A DNA stretch of 64,000 nt from assembly GCF_001742185.1 (NCBI RefSeq), contig NZ_CP015750.1:4898001-4962000 (forward strand). The letters are read 5' to 3'. A program made the translations under genes and the position numbers. Source of the stretch: Pectobacterium wasabiae CFBP 3304 (GTDB lineage Bacteria; Pseudomonadota; Gammaproteobacteria; Enterobacterales; Enterobacteriaceae). The notes beneath the pieces were generated by a model that saw nothing but the letters and a program-made list of their open reading frames with translations, had not been told where the DNA came from and made no database searches. Positions 7,728-16,671 of this stretch are shown one piece after another (the first letter of the stretch is position 1; every line of letters starts with the position of its first letter).

Positions 7728-9005
7728 ATGACTGACCAGTCGAAAATACAAGACAATGTGATGGCGCGCAAAAAAACCATTGAAAACGATCTAATTCTGG
7801 ATGCCGCGGAAAAGGTGCTGCTGCGCGATGGCGTGCATCGCTTTACGTTAGATGCCGTCGCGGCGGAAGCGGGTATTAGCAAAGGTGGGCTGGTTTACAG
7901 CTTTCCCAGCAAAGATCGATTGATCATGACCATGCTGTTGCGTGAACTTGCCCGTTTTGAGGAGGATGCACAGCAGCAAACCGCATGCTATACCGACCAA
8001 CCTCATGCCGATGTATTGGGTCACATTACCGCGATTGCTCAGGAAGAAGAAGAGACGACATCGCGCGCCGTTGGCCTGCTCACCGCGCTGGTTCATTCCC
8101 CTTCGATGTTAGCGCCCGTGCAGGCGTTTTATCGCTCCAGGCTGGACAAGCTACGTGACGCCACGCCAGCCATGCGGCGCATCCGCCTGGCTTTTCTCGC
8201 CACAGAAGGCGTTTTTCTGTTACAAGGGCTGGGCTTCGTGACGCTAGATCGTGAGGAACGGCAAACGATGCTCGACGATGCCAAATCCTTATTCCAGCCG
8301 GACGATGCTAAACATACGATTATTACACACACCATTTCCGTTCCTCAGACTATAAAGCCAGCTTTTTCCCCACGAGAAACACCCATCGTTCTTGCTGGCG
8401 AAACGACGTCTGAACAGGCGATCGCCTGGCTGGCAGAAAAAGGCGTCACGCCGAGCGGAACAGGATTGGAAGCGGTACACCCACGCGCCGCTCACATTGT
8501 TGCAACGGCCACAAACCTCATCAAGCGCGACGGTATTCGCGCCCTAACACACCGCGCTGTCGCGCATGACGCTCACATACCGTTAGGGTCAACGACCTAC
8601 CATTTTAATAGTCTGGATGACATGCTGAATGCCGTTATGATTAGCGCGATTGCGCTGTTTCGTGACGACATGTTTAGCTGGTTTTACACGCGCCGCCATG
8701 ACAATCCGTGCGATGTCCTGACCGATTTTGTCATGCGAGGCATAGAAGATATTGATGAGCTGGCACGCGAGTACGAACTCTTTACCGCCGCCATTTCGCG
8801 CCCTTCTCTGCGCCCTATCGCGCTTGAGTGGTCCAACACCGTTGTCGCTATCATCAAAGTGGTCGCTCCAGATAGCGCCGCACTCCCGCTAGGTACACTG
8901 TTGAACGGCTTTTTCATCCGTGCACTACTGGAGAAACATGAGCGTACTCTACCGCGCGATCTGGTCTATCAGGCGGTTTCCGCGTTGTATCACGCCTTTC
9001 GCTAA
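7728..9005 (+). CDS. Regulator with two tandem TetR DNA-binding domains
   Basis: At 425 residues this is twice the length of a normal TetR repressor. Two separate TetR_N helix-turn-helix domains are visible. The first is at about 20-66 (LILDAAEKVLLRDG...FTLDAVAAEAGISKGGLVYSFPS). The second is at about 254-300 (AAHIVATATNLIKRDG...THRAVAHDAHIPLGSTTYHFNS). Each is followed by a helical ligand-binding-like region, with a linker at about 196-250. A single chain could thus carry the whole DNA-binding function of a TetR dimer. No frameshift or stop separates the halves. It is divergent from the Bcr/CflA pump, so pump repression is the likely job. ATG at 7728 or 7761 is possible. Confidence 0.85.
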   Translation: MTDQSKIQDNVMARKKTIENDLILDAAEKVLLRDGVHRFTLDAVAAEAGISKGGLVYSFPSKDRLIMTMLLRELARFEEDAQQQTACYTDQPHADVLGHITAIAQEEEETTSRAVGLLTALVHSPSMLAPVQAFYRSRLDKLRDATPAMRRIRLAFLATEGVFLLQGLGFVTLDREERQTMLDDAKSLFQPDDAKHTIITHTISVPQTIKPAFSPRETPIVLAGETTSEQAIAWLAEKGVTPSGTGLEAVHPRAAHIVATATNLIKRDGIRALTHRAVAHDAHIPLGSTTYHFNSLDDMLNAVMISAIALFRDDMFSWFYTRRHDNPCDVLTDFVMRGIEDIDELAREYELFTAAISRPSLRPIALEWSNTVVAIIKVVAPDSAALPLGTLLNGFFIRALLEKHERTLPRDLVYQAVSALYHAFR

Positions 9006-9010
9006 GTCAT

Positions 9011-9033
9011 ACGGTTTCTCATAGAGAAGCCGT
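9011..9033 (+). terminator. Stem-loop after double-TetR gene
   Basis: ACGGTTTC (9011-9018) pairs with GAAGCCGT (9026-9033), with one G-T pair, five bases after the stop codon and followed by TTAATCCCTTT. A plausible weak intrinsic terminator. Confidence 0.4.
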
Positions 9034-9096
9034 TTAATCCCTTTCCCTCCGCAGCCCCCACTCTCCCTTGTTGCGACCAATCCTCACAATAAAACT

Positions 9097-9149
9097 GTAC
9101 ATATGTACCATTTTTTATCAAACTACCAAACGCAAATGACTCTCGTTTG
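9097..9149 (+). promoter_or_regulatory. Palindromes in the receptor gene promoter
   Basis: Two symmetric elements lie 40-90 bases before the FepA-type receptor. One is the perfect palindrome GTACATATGTAC (9097-9108). The other is CAAATGA-ctc-TCGTTTG (9133-9149), six of seven positions symmetric. The second overlaps a weak match to the Fur consensus (about 10 of 19, from 9132). Iron control is expected for such a receptor, but this site alone does not prove it. Confidence 0.35.
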
Positions 9150-9188
9150 TATTCATATATCTGCGCGTTGTAAGGGTGAAAATAAAAA

Positions 9189-11375
9189 ATGCACAAACAG
9201 CAATTCCATATCATAAAACCATTGGCTGTGATCGTTGCCGGGCTACTTGGAGCACATCTGGGTATGGCACAGGCTGCCGATGAGGATGTAATGACCGTCA
9301 AAGCCACCGCCGAACAAGAATTAAAACAACAGCCCGGAGTTTCCATCATTACGGCTGAAGACATTAAAAAAACGCCGCCCGTTAACGATCTCTCTGACAT
9401 TATCCGCAAAATGCCGGGCGTGAACCTCACAGGCAACAGCGCCACGGGTGCCAGAGGTAACAACCGCCAGATCGATCTACGCGGAATGGGACCGGAAAAT
9501 ACGCTGATCCTCATCGACGGTCGCCCCGTCACATCGCGTAATGCGGTTCGCTACGCCTGGGATGGCGAACGAGATACCCGAGGCGATACCAACTGGGTGC
9601 CCGTCGAAGACGTGGAACGTATTGAAGTCATACGCGGCCCAGCCGCAGCGCGCTACGGTTCCGGTGCCGCAGGCGGCGTAGTGAATATCATCACCAAGCG
9701 TCCATCCAACATCTGGACCGGTTCACTTTCGCTGTACGGCAACCAGCCGGAAAACAGCAAAGAAGGGGCCACCCGCCGCGCCAATATCAACCTGAGCGGC
9801 CCGCTGGCCGGTGATGCACTCACCATGCGGTTGTACGGTAATATCAATAAAACCGATTCCGACAGTTGGGATATCAACCGTAACCAGAATGGTTCTGCCG
9901 CCGCCGGACGTGAAGGCGTGCGCAATAAAGACCTCAATACGCTGCTGTCCTGGAAACTCTCGCCACAGCAAATTGTTGATTTTGAAGCGGGCTACAGTCG
10001 TCAGGGTAATATCTATACTGGGGATACACAGTTCAGCGGTGGAGGGGTAATCCCCGAAAGCCTGGCAAAGAGCGGGGCTGAAACCAACCGACTGTACCGC
10101 CAGAATTATGCCATTACGCATAACGGCATCTGGGATTGGGGACAATCCAAGCTGGGCTTCGCTTACGATCAAACGAATAACACCCGGCTTGATGAAGGAT
10201 TATTCGGCCGTTTTGAAGGATCCATCAATAGCGATCGCTACAGCACCAGCCGTTTGAAAAACGTGCGTATTAACAGCGAACTGAATATTCCGCTGGAGCT
10301 TTGGGCTGAACAAACGCTCACGCTGGGTGCGGAGTGGAATCGGGAGCAGTTAAACGATCCGGCATCAAGCAGTTACCCAGGGGACAGCCGCGATACCCTC
10401 CCCGGCACATCCGTCAACCCTTCTCAGCGCAGCAGCAAAAACAGTGCCGAACTCAGCGCACTCTATTTTGAAGACAACATCGAAGTCGTACCCGGCACCA
10501 AAGTCATTCCCGGTCTGCGCTTTGATTATCATGACAAGTTTGGTGGCAATTACAGCCCAAGCCTGAACATCCAACAAGAACTGGGCGAGATGTTCAGCGT
10601 GAAGGCCGGTATTGCACGCGCCTTTAAAGCACCGAACCTTCATCAATCCTCTACTGGCTACTTGCTCTATTCACGTGGTAACGGTTGCCCGTTCGGCGTG
10701 GATTACGATAACGGCGGCGGCTGCTATCTGGCGGGTAATGACAATCTGAATCCCGAAATCAGCGTCAACAAAGAAATCGGTCTGGAATTCAAACATGCTG
10801 GTTGGCAGGCGGGTGTGACCTATTTCCGCAATGACTATAAAAACAAGATTGTTTCCGGCACCGATATCCTCGGGCTGACACAGTCAAATGCAGCGATCTT
10901 ACGTTGGGAAAATGGCGGTAAAGCGCTGGTAGAAGGGCTGGAAGCCAACCTGCTGGTGCCAGTGGTTGAAGACACGCTGGACTGGAGCACCAACGCCACC
11001 TATATGATTGAATCGAAAAATAAAGACACCGGCAACCCGCTGTCGATCATCCCGAAATACACTGTTAATACGATGCTGGACTGGCAGGCTACAGAGAAGC
11101 TTTCTGCCAACATCAATTGGACGATGTACGGCAAGCAAAAACCGCGTCAATACGCAACGAACCATACAGAGAACAAAAACGGACTTTCATCACGCGAAAT
11201 CGGCAGCTACTCCGTTGCGGGTGTGGGTGTGAACTACCAGTTCAGCAAGAATCTGCGCGTCAATGCCGGTATCAGTAACCTGTTTGATAAGCAGATTTAT
11301 CGTCAGGCGCAAGGGGCATCTACCTATAACGAACCAGGCCGCGCCTATTACGCAGGGGTAACGACCTCATTCTGA
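9189..11375 (+). CDS. fepA: FepA-type TonB-dependent catecholate siderophore receptor
   Basis: A 728-residue outer-membrane receptor; E. coli FepA is about 746 residues with its leader. A signal peptide ends near AQAADEDV, followed by a TonB box (DVMTVKA). The plug domain holds IRKMPGVNLTG, IDLRGMGPENTLILIDGRPV and VERIEVIRGPAAARYGSGAAGGVVNIITK, all typical of the FepA/PfeA branch. The barrel ends in the usual terminal aromatic (GVTTSF). It imports ferric enterobactin or a related catecholate using TonB energy. No esterase or permease genes adjoin it, so it is an orphan receptor. AAGGGTG precedes the ATG. It is convergent with cheV. Confidence 0.85.
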   Translation: MHKQQFHIIKPLAVIVAGLLGAHLGMAQAADEDVMTVKATAEQELKQQPGVSIITAEDIKKTPPVNDLSDIIRKMPGVNLTGNSATGARGNNRQIDLRGMGPENTLILIDGRPVTSRNAVRYAWDGERDTRGDTNWVPVEDVERIEVIRGPAAARYGSGAAGGVVNIITKRPSNIWTGSLSLYGNQPENSKEGATRRANINLSGPLAGDALTMRLYGNINKTDSDSWDINRNQNGSAAAGREGVRNKDLNTLLSWKLSPQQIVDFEAGYSRQGNIYTGDTQFSGGGVIPESLAKSGAETNRLYRQNYAITHNGIWDWGQSKLGFAYDQTNNTRLDEGLFGRFEGSINSDRYSTSRLKNVRINSELNIPLELWAEQTLTLGAEWNREQLNDPASSSYPGDSRDTLPGTSVNPSQRSSKNSAELSALYFEDNIEVVPGTKVIPGLRFDYHDKFGGNYSPSLNIQQELGEMFSVKAGIARAFKAPNLHQSSTGYLLYSRGNGCPFGVDYDNGGGCYLAGNDNLNPEISVNKEIGLEFKHAGWQAGVTYFRNDYKNKIVSGTDILGLTQSNAAILRWENGGKALVEGLEANLLVPVVEDTLDWSTNATYMIESKNKDTGNPLSIIPKYTVNTMLDWQATEKLSANINWTMYGKQKPRQYATNHTENKNGLSSREIGSYSVAGVGVNYQFSKNLRVNAGISNLFDKQIYRQAQGASTYNEPGRAYYAGVTTSF

Positions 11376-11444
11376 TAGCTACACCTTTCTGGCTCGGCTT
11401 TATTCAGCGCGTCAGGACGCACGTTATTCAGATAATCAACGGCT

Positions 11445-11493
11445 AAAAAAATCGGCCTCTGCCCTCTCCCGAAAAGGAGGAGGCAAAGGCCGA
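11445..11493 (-). terminator. Intrinsic terminator of cheV
   Basis: TCGGCCT (11452-11458) and AGGCCGA (11487-11493) form the outer stem, with a further inner GC-rich pairing. Read on the minus strand the stem is followed by a run of Ts (plus-strand A-run ending at 11451). It lies 27 bases past the cheV stop. Confidence 0.75.
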
Positions 11494-11519
11494 ATGTTGT
11501 AACACCCTCGTTCGACGAC

Positions 11520-12485
11520 TTAACGGCGTACTTTGCTCAGCACGGTCTGGATCGCCGTCGACAGCTCGTTGATCTCAAATTTCGCGACGTAAGCATCCGC
11601 ACCGACATTGCGTACGTGATCTTCGTTCGCACTACCAGATAACGAAGAGTGGATCACCACAGGGATATTCTTCAGATACTCCTCACGCTTGATATTTCTT
11701 GTCAGCGTAAAGCCATCCATTTCCGGCATTTCCAAATCGGTCAGAACCAGTGAGATCTTGTCCGAAATCGGTCGCCCTTCTGACTGCGCTTCTTGCGCAA
11801 TTTGCCGTATTTTGTTCCAGGCATCCTGTCCAGTGATGTGCATACTAAACGGGATTCCCATCTGGGTTAGTCCCTGTTCAAGCAATGAACGGGCGACTTT
11901 TGAATCTTCCGCCACAATCGCAATCGCACCGGGCGTGTAGGGATAGACCTTCTCTTCCGCATTCTTGAGCTTGGTTTCACGATCGCCAGGGATGATATCA
12001 AACAGAATCTGTTCAACATCCAACACCAGCGCCAGACGATTACTGTCTTTGTCGGAATCAAGACGCGCAATACTGGTGATATAGGAGCTACTCACGCCCG
12101 CTTCAGCAGCCAGAACCTGACTCCATTCCAGACGAACAATATCGTCTACTGACTCCACTGCAAATGCCTGCGTACTACGTGCATACTCAGTGATAAGGAG
12201 AATGTTCAGCCCGGTTTCCGGTGCACTACCAACCACAGCAGGAAGATCGATAACGGGAATGATTTGCCCACGAATATTGACCATACCCAGCATCGGCGAT
12301 TTCATGCCAGCCGCTTTGGTCAACGTAGGCATCGGAACAATTTCACGTAGTTTAAACACGTTGATGCCAAACAGCTCAGACTTGCCACCTTCAGGTGATT
12401 TGCCCAACTGGAATAGTAAGAGTTCGAATCTATTAGCAGCGGTGAGGTTTGTTCTCTCATCTATCTCTTTTTGAAAATTATCCAT
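11520..12485 (-). CDS. cheV: Chemotaxis coupling protein CheV
   Basis: A 321-residue cytoplasmic protein with an N-terminal CheW domain (about 20-165) and a C-terminal response-regulator receiver domain (about 185-315). The receiver shows the acidic pocket (IVAEDS), the phosphorylation site aspartate in LVLTDLEMPEMDG, and the conserved lysine in YVAKFE. CheV couples chemoreceptors to CheA and its phosphorylation is thought to tune adaptation. ATG at 12485 is chosen over 12506 because GAGGAAAGC precedes it. It is not in a chemotaxis operon; it stands alone and convergent with the receptor gene. CheV is known in Salmonella and Pectobacterium but absent from E. coli. Confidence 0.93.
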   Translation of the reverse strand: MDNFQKEIDERTNLTAANRFELLLFQLGKSPEGGKSELFGINVFKLREIVPMPTLTKAAGMKSPMLGMVNIRGQIIPVIDLPAVVGSAPETGLNILLITEYARSTQAFAVESVDDIVRLEWSQVLAAEAGVSSSYITSIARLDSDKDSNRLALVLDVEQILFDIIPGDRETKLKNAEEKVYPYTPGAIAIVAEDSKVARSLLEQGLTQMGIPFSMHITGQDAWNKIRQIAQEAQSEGRPISDKISLVLTDLEMPEMDGFTLTRNIKREEYLKNIPVVIHSSLSGSANEDHVRNVGADAYVAKFEINELSTAIQTVLSKVRR

Positions 12486-13077
12486 GCTTTCCTCAGTGCG
12501 AGTCATTATTTATAGGTATAGCGTAGTCAGGCAACATTCGAGATGTGAGTAAACATGAACTAACATCTGGCCGCTCCACTGTACGTGATAGTCGTATTCT
12601 TCAATCTTATCCAGCGTCAAACGTAAAATATTTATTAGTTGTGTCAACTTCATCATCCAACGATGGTAATCATCGGAGCAGTAGACGGATATCAACCCTC
12701 TCAGTATAGCGGTTGGCTCACATCCTTTAAGGCGCAGATAACATTCCCTGAATCACTAATATCGGCAGAATTTGCCAACACCTTATCCCAAATCGTGGCA
12801 GAAATGTTGCCTGAGAAGAAAACCTCACGCTTCTCTTGACACTGTAATCAGAAAAAACTAAAAACATACCGTACAGTTTAGTTTTATTAAGAGATACACG
12901 TAAGTCAATGCTGGTCACTTAAGCATGGATTTAGGGTTCCCACGGCATTTCGGTAAACGATAGGCATCAACAGCCAAGGTGCTCTGCCATATGAACGGTT
13001 CGCGTTACTAGGCCTCGTGTGGTTAAGACTGCGTGTCATCACACTATTTCGCGATTCTCTTTACAGGATATTCTCAC
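12486..13077. other. Intergenic region, no convincing gene
   Basis: Short frames occur on both strands (for example plus 12639-12839) but none has a good start site or recognised family. A weak sigma-28-like arrangement for cheV is readable on the minus strand (TAAA, 16 bases, CTGGATAA, around 12607-12634), only five of eight bases matching at -10. Confidence 0.4.
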
Positions 13078-13740
13078 ATGGTCACATTATCCCAGGTTGC
13101 ACGTCCTACCGTATTGGCTCTCGTAGTCATACTCGCGGGCTGCGCAAGTAATTCCCCTGTGCGCTACAGCGGCATCGCATCCTCTTCGCAATTGGCACAA
13201 AACTCAGGCGAGCACGCGGATCGCATTCCTTATCGTTACACCACGTCCGTCGACTGGAAGCAATACACCCACATCATCGTCGACCCAGTCAGCATTTATC
13301 AGGGAAGCGACAACCAATTTAAGGACATGTCACCGCAGGACAAGCAGTCGCTGGCCGCCTATATGCAGGATACGTTCAGTAAAACCTTGCGTTCCCGTTT
13401 CAATGAAGTGACCTCACCCGAATCCGGAACACTACGGCTGAAACTAACGCTAACGGGAGCCGATACCACGACGCCCGTTGCTGGCACGTTTACTAAATTC
13501 GACCTGGCTGGCGGGCCCTACAACATCGTGCAATCCATTCGCGGTAAAGAAGGCCTGTTCAACGGATCCGTGAACTATGCCGTTGAAATTTATGATGCGA
13601 CAACCAACAAACTGCTCAATGCCTATGTCGCGAAGCAGTATCCAAACGCCATGAACGTCGGGGCCAGCGTGGGTGCACTGAGCGCTGCGGAGGTCGGTAT
13701 CGATAAAGCGGCTGAAGAACTGGCCGACATGCTGAAGTAA
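13078..13740 (+). CDS. DUF3313-type outer-membrane lipoprotein
   Basis: A 220-residue lipoprotein. The N-terminus is a lipoprotein signal (VLALVVILAGC) with the lipidated cysteine at about residue 22 followed by ASN, which favours outer-membrane sorting. The body matches the DUF3313 pattern: WKQYTHIIVDPVSIY, then LRLKLTLTGAD and a final AAEELADMLK. Function unknown. ATG at 13078 is preferred to an upstream frame because CAGGA lies nine bases before it and the signal peptide then has normal length. It is followed after 18 bases by the split pqi operon in the same direction, suggesting co-transcription and a possible envelope role with the Pqi proteins. Confidence 0.8.
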   Translation: MVTLSQVARPTVLALVVILAGCASNSPVRYSGIASSSQLAQNSGEHADRIPYRYTTSVDWKQYTHIIVDPVSIYQGSDNQFKDMSPQDKQSLAAYMQDTFSKTLRSRFNEVTSPESGTLRLKLTLTGADTTTPVAGTFTKFDLAGGPYNIVQSIRGKEGLFNGSVNYAVEIYDATTNKLLNAYVAKQYPNAMNVGASVGALSAAEVGIDKAAEELADMLK

Positions 13741-13758
13741 GCGGAAAAAAACATAACT

Positions 13759-14415
13759 ATGACAGTGCGGAACAGCATGATGACAATCTACCCCCACTTA
13801 ATTATCTGTCCGCACTGCGACAGTGTGCACCATTACCGGGCGTTGAAATCCGGTGAGGCTGCACGCTGCACACGCTGTCAGGCCACGCTTTATCGTTCAG
13901 GATGGATAAATATCGGGCATCGACTGGCGCTGATACAAACAGCGGCTATCGTCTTTTTTATCGCGAATAGCTATCCAGTACTGACCGTCAGTTTCCATGC
14001 GTTACAAAATACGGCAACACTCTGGCAAGCGGCACTCGCGTTGGCTAACGGTGCAACCTTACCGCTGGCGGTAGGCTGTTTTTTTCTCCTGATTCTTGCC
14101 CCTTTTATGCAAATCATGCTGACTGGCTGGATATTGATGTTCGCCAACCAAGGTCGATGTGCCCCCGGTTTTATTCCCGTGATGAAGTTACTGCTATGGC
14201 TTCGTCCCTGGAGCATGTTGGAGATTGCGACGTTGGGCTTTCTGATCGCCGCCATCAAGCTCTCTGGTTTTATGCAAGTGATGCCGGGAGCGGGTTGCTG
14301 GGCGCTGGCGGCGCTGATGTTGCTACTCGTCGTCGTCAACAGTGTGGATCTTCGCCCGTTGTGGTCGCTGGTGCCCACAGACAGTAACCGCAGCGTGGTC
14401 AGCCATGAAAAGTAA
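13759..14415 (+). CDS. pqiA: PqiA-like membrane protein, N-terminal-half homologue
   Basis: A 218-residue inner-membrane protein. A zinc-ribbon-like start (CPHCDSVHHY, then CTRCQATLY) is followed by about four membrane segments (HRLALIQTAAIVFFIANSYPVLTVS and others). E. coli PqiA is a single protein of about 417 residues containing two such units; here they are two genes, with this the first. The PqiABC system is thought to form a trans-envelope lipid-transport conduit. Start at 13759, 13777 or 13780 cannot be separated. The stop overlaps the next gene's start by 11 bases, implying translational coupling. Confidence 0.85.
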   Translation: MTVRNSMMTIYPHLIICPHCDSVHHYRALKSGEAARCTRCQATLYRSGWINIGHRLALIQTAAIVFFIANSYPVLTVSFHALQNTATLWQAALALANGATLPLAVGCFFLLILAPFMQIMLTGWILMFANQGRCAPGFIPVMKLLLWLRPWSMLEIATLGFLIAAIKLSGFMQVMPGAGCWALAALMLLLVVVNSVDLRPLWSLVPTDSNRSVVSHEK

Positions 14416-15028
14416 TCCTCCCGTCCAGCCGTTGCAACTGATCGCCTGTCCGCTGTGTGGGCTCGTCTGCCAGCATGAGGCCGACACACACAGTGCAGCA
14501 CGCTGCCCGCGTTGCCAGTCGCGGCTGACATCTACCAACAGGACAAACACGACGCTTTCCTCTGCGCTGCTGGTCACCGCCCTGATTCTCTATATTCCTG
14601 CCAACACGTTACCCGTGATGTATACCCGCCTGTTCGGGTTGGGGAGCGAAAGTACCATCTTAAGCGGCGTGATTGATTTCTGGCACAGCGGTGATTACGG
14701 CATCGCCTTGCTGATCTTTACCGTCAGCATCGTCATCCCCTGTATGAAATTTTTGATTCTCGGCCTGCTGATCTCCATGTCGCGCCAAAAAAGCCGTAAG
14801 GCGATGGCCGAGCGTGCCGCACTGTATCGGCTAACGGAATGGGTGGGCTACTGGTCCATGCTGGATGTCGTCGTCATTGCTGCTGTCTCTGCACTTGTCA
14901 GATTCCCTCCCCTGAGTGAAGCGGAACCTCGCAGCGGCATGCTTTTTTTCGGGCTGGTGGTGATACTGACCATGTTGTCTGCCATGAGCTATGACCCACG
15001 TCTTATCTGGAAAGGTGAAGAAAAATGA
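14405..15028 (+). CDS. pqiA: PqiA-like membrane protein, C-terminal-half homologue
   Basis: A 207-residue protein repeating the design of the preceding one: CPLCGLVCQHE and CPRCQSRLT as the zinc-ribbon-like part, then about four membrane segments including LVTALILYIPANTLPVMY and VGYWSMLDVVVIAAVSALV. It is the second half of a PqiA divided into two genes. ATG at 14405 overlaps the end of the first half, and its TGA overlaps the ATG of pqiB at 15025. The two halves probably assemble together in the inner membrane. Confidence 0.88.
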   Translation: MKSNPPVQPLQLIACPLCGLVCQHEADTHSAARCPRCQSRLTSTNRTNTTLSSALLVTALILYIPANTLPVMYTRLFGLGSESTILSGVIDFWHSGDYGIALLIFTVSIVIPCMKFLILGLLISMSRQKSRKAMAERAALYRLTEWVGYWSMLDVVVIAAVSALVRFPPLSEAEPRSGMLFFGLVVILTMLSAMSYDPRLIWKGEEK

Positions 15029-16671
15029 TCCACGAACAACCCAGCGATCCGGTGATTATCCGCCAACGCTGGCGAATCTCATTGATCTGGCTGGTGCCAG
15101 CGCTCGCCATGCTCACGGGTCTCGCCATGCTAATTCATACCTGGTCAGATACTGGGCCTAAAATCGTGATTTCCTTTCAGAGTGCAACCGGCCTTGAAGC
15201 CGATCGCACCGTCGTCAAATATAAAGACGTAACGGTAGGCACCGTAAAGGACATTTCATTGAGTCAGGACAGTGAGCAAGTTCTTGTCACCGTGCAACTT
15301 AATCGCAGTGCGGAAAGTCTGGCCCATGCCGATAGTCGCTTTTGGGTCGTTCGTCCACGGGTCGGCATCGGCGGCGTAACGGGCATTGATACTCTGCTCT
15401 CTGGCGCTTACATTGGGGCCGATAAAGGTGAATCCACTCAGGGCGAAACTCGCTTTGTCGGTTTAGAGTCGCCGCCGACGGTGATTAACGGCATGCCGGG
15501 TAGCCGCTTTGTCATTCAGGCAGACGATCTCGGGTCGTTGGATAGTGGTTCGCCGGTTTACTACCGCCGCATCCCCGTTGGTCGCGTCGCATCCTACCAG
15601 TTGAACAGCGATGGCCACGGCGTCCAACTCCAAATTTTTATTGATGCACCCTATGACCGGTTTGTCACGCCGAATACTCGCTTCTGGAATGCCAGCGGGA
15701 TGGATCTTTCCGTTGATGCCAACGGCTTTCGCCTTAGAACGCAAACCCTCGCAGCCGTCGTGGCTGGCGGCATTGCTTTTTCCACCCCCGATCTAGACAA
15801 CGTCATCACCCGACCGGAACCGCTAACCACCTACAAACTGGCACGCGACCAGGAATCAGCCCTGTCACCACCTGATGGCCCGCCCATCCTTTTCAAACTC
15901 CGTTTTGACCGATCGTTACACGGTCTGGAGGTCGGTGCGCCCGTGGAATTTTCCAGCGTCAAAATCGGCCACGTGACCACCATTGATCTGGATTACAGTA
16001 AAACGGGCTACCGCTTTCCTACGGTTGTCAGCATTGAAGTGTTTCCCAATCGTCTCGGCAACGTGCTGAATAAACTCCCAAAGCAGGCGATGTCGCTCGA
16101 ACAACAAACGGCTGAGTTTACGCGCGATCTGGTCGAGCACGGCCTGCGTGCACAGGTTGCGCCAAGCAATTTGTTGACCGGGCAGCTCTATATCTCACTC
16201 GATTTTGTACCCGATGCGATAAAAACGTCGTTTGATGTCAACGCTAGCCCGTTAGTTCTGCCCACCGTCAATGGGGGGTTTGATCGGTTACAGACGCAGA
16301 TGGCAAGCATCATCGGCAAGATTGACAACCTGCCATTGGATGCCATAGGTCGCAACATGAACACCACGTTGCTCGAAGCCAATAAAGCGCTCCGGCAGGT
16401 CAATGGGCAGACATTGCCAGAGGCCAATCGGTTAATGAAACAAATGCAACAAGCCGCACGCCGTGCTCAGGATGTACTGGAAGAAGATTCACCACTGCAA
16501 CTGGGCATAACACAGTCATTACAGGAAATTCAGCGTACCTTACGCGCGCTGCGCAGTCTGGCAGAACAGATCGATCGTCATCCAGAGTCACTGCTTCAGG
16601 GACGGCAGCATGATTCGCCACCGCCAGCATTTCATCACGATATCGCCACCCAAGAAGGTTCCTCAAAATGA
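15025..16671 (+). CDS. pqiB: PqiB, MCE-domain periplasmic tunnel protein
   Basis: A 548-residue protein with one N-terminal membrane anchor (about 15-38) and three MCE domains. These start near KIVISFQSATGLEADRTVVK, GSRFVIQADDLGSLDSGSPV and ILFKLRFDRSLHGLEVGAPV. A C-terminal helical extension follows (about 430-530). E. coli PqiB is about 546 residues and forms a hexameric needle spanning the periplasm for lipid movement between membranes. It is translationally coupled to both neighbours by ATGA overlaps. Confidence 0.95.
   Translation: MIHEQPSDPVIIRQRWRISLIWLVPALAMLTGLAMLIHTWSDTGPKIVISFQSATGLEADRTVVKYKDVTVGTVKDISLSQDSEQVLVTVQLNRSAESLAHADSRFWVVRPRVGIGGVTGIDTLLSGAYIGADKGESTQGETRFVGLESPPTVINGMPGSRFVIQADDLGSLDSGSPVYYRRIPVGRVASYQLNSDGHGVQLQIFIDAPYDRFVTPNTRFWNASGMDLSVDANGFRLRTQTLAAVVAGGIAFSTPDLDNVITRPEPLTTYKLARDQESALSPPDGPPILFKLRFDRSLHGLEVGAPVEFSSVKIGHVTTIDLDYSKTGYRFPTVVSIEVFPNRLGNVLNKLPKQAMSLEQQTAEFTRDLVEHGLRAQVAPSNLLTGQLYISLDFVPDAIKTSFDVNASPLVLPTVNGGFDRLQTQMASIIGKIDNLPLDAIGRNMNTTLLEANKALRQVNGQTLPEANRLMKQMQQAARRAQDVLEEDSPLQLGITQSLQEIQRTLRALRSLAEQIDRHPESLLQGRQHDSPPPAFHHDIATQEGSSK

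Noticed and set aside
9002..9532. Long minus-strand frame opposite the FepA-type receptor
   Set aside because: Antisense shadow of a clearly coding gene with low-quality protein sequence. Similar shadows (for example 13971-14531, 34192-34725, 42362-43189, 59544-60239) were dropped for the same reason.
12639..12839. Plus-strand frame of 66 codons upstream of cheV on the other strand
   Set aside because: No ribosome-binding site and no recognisable family, although its second half has protein-like composition.
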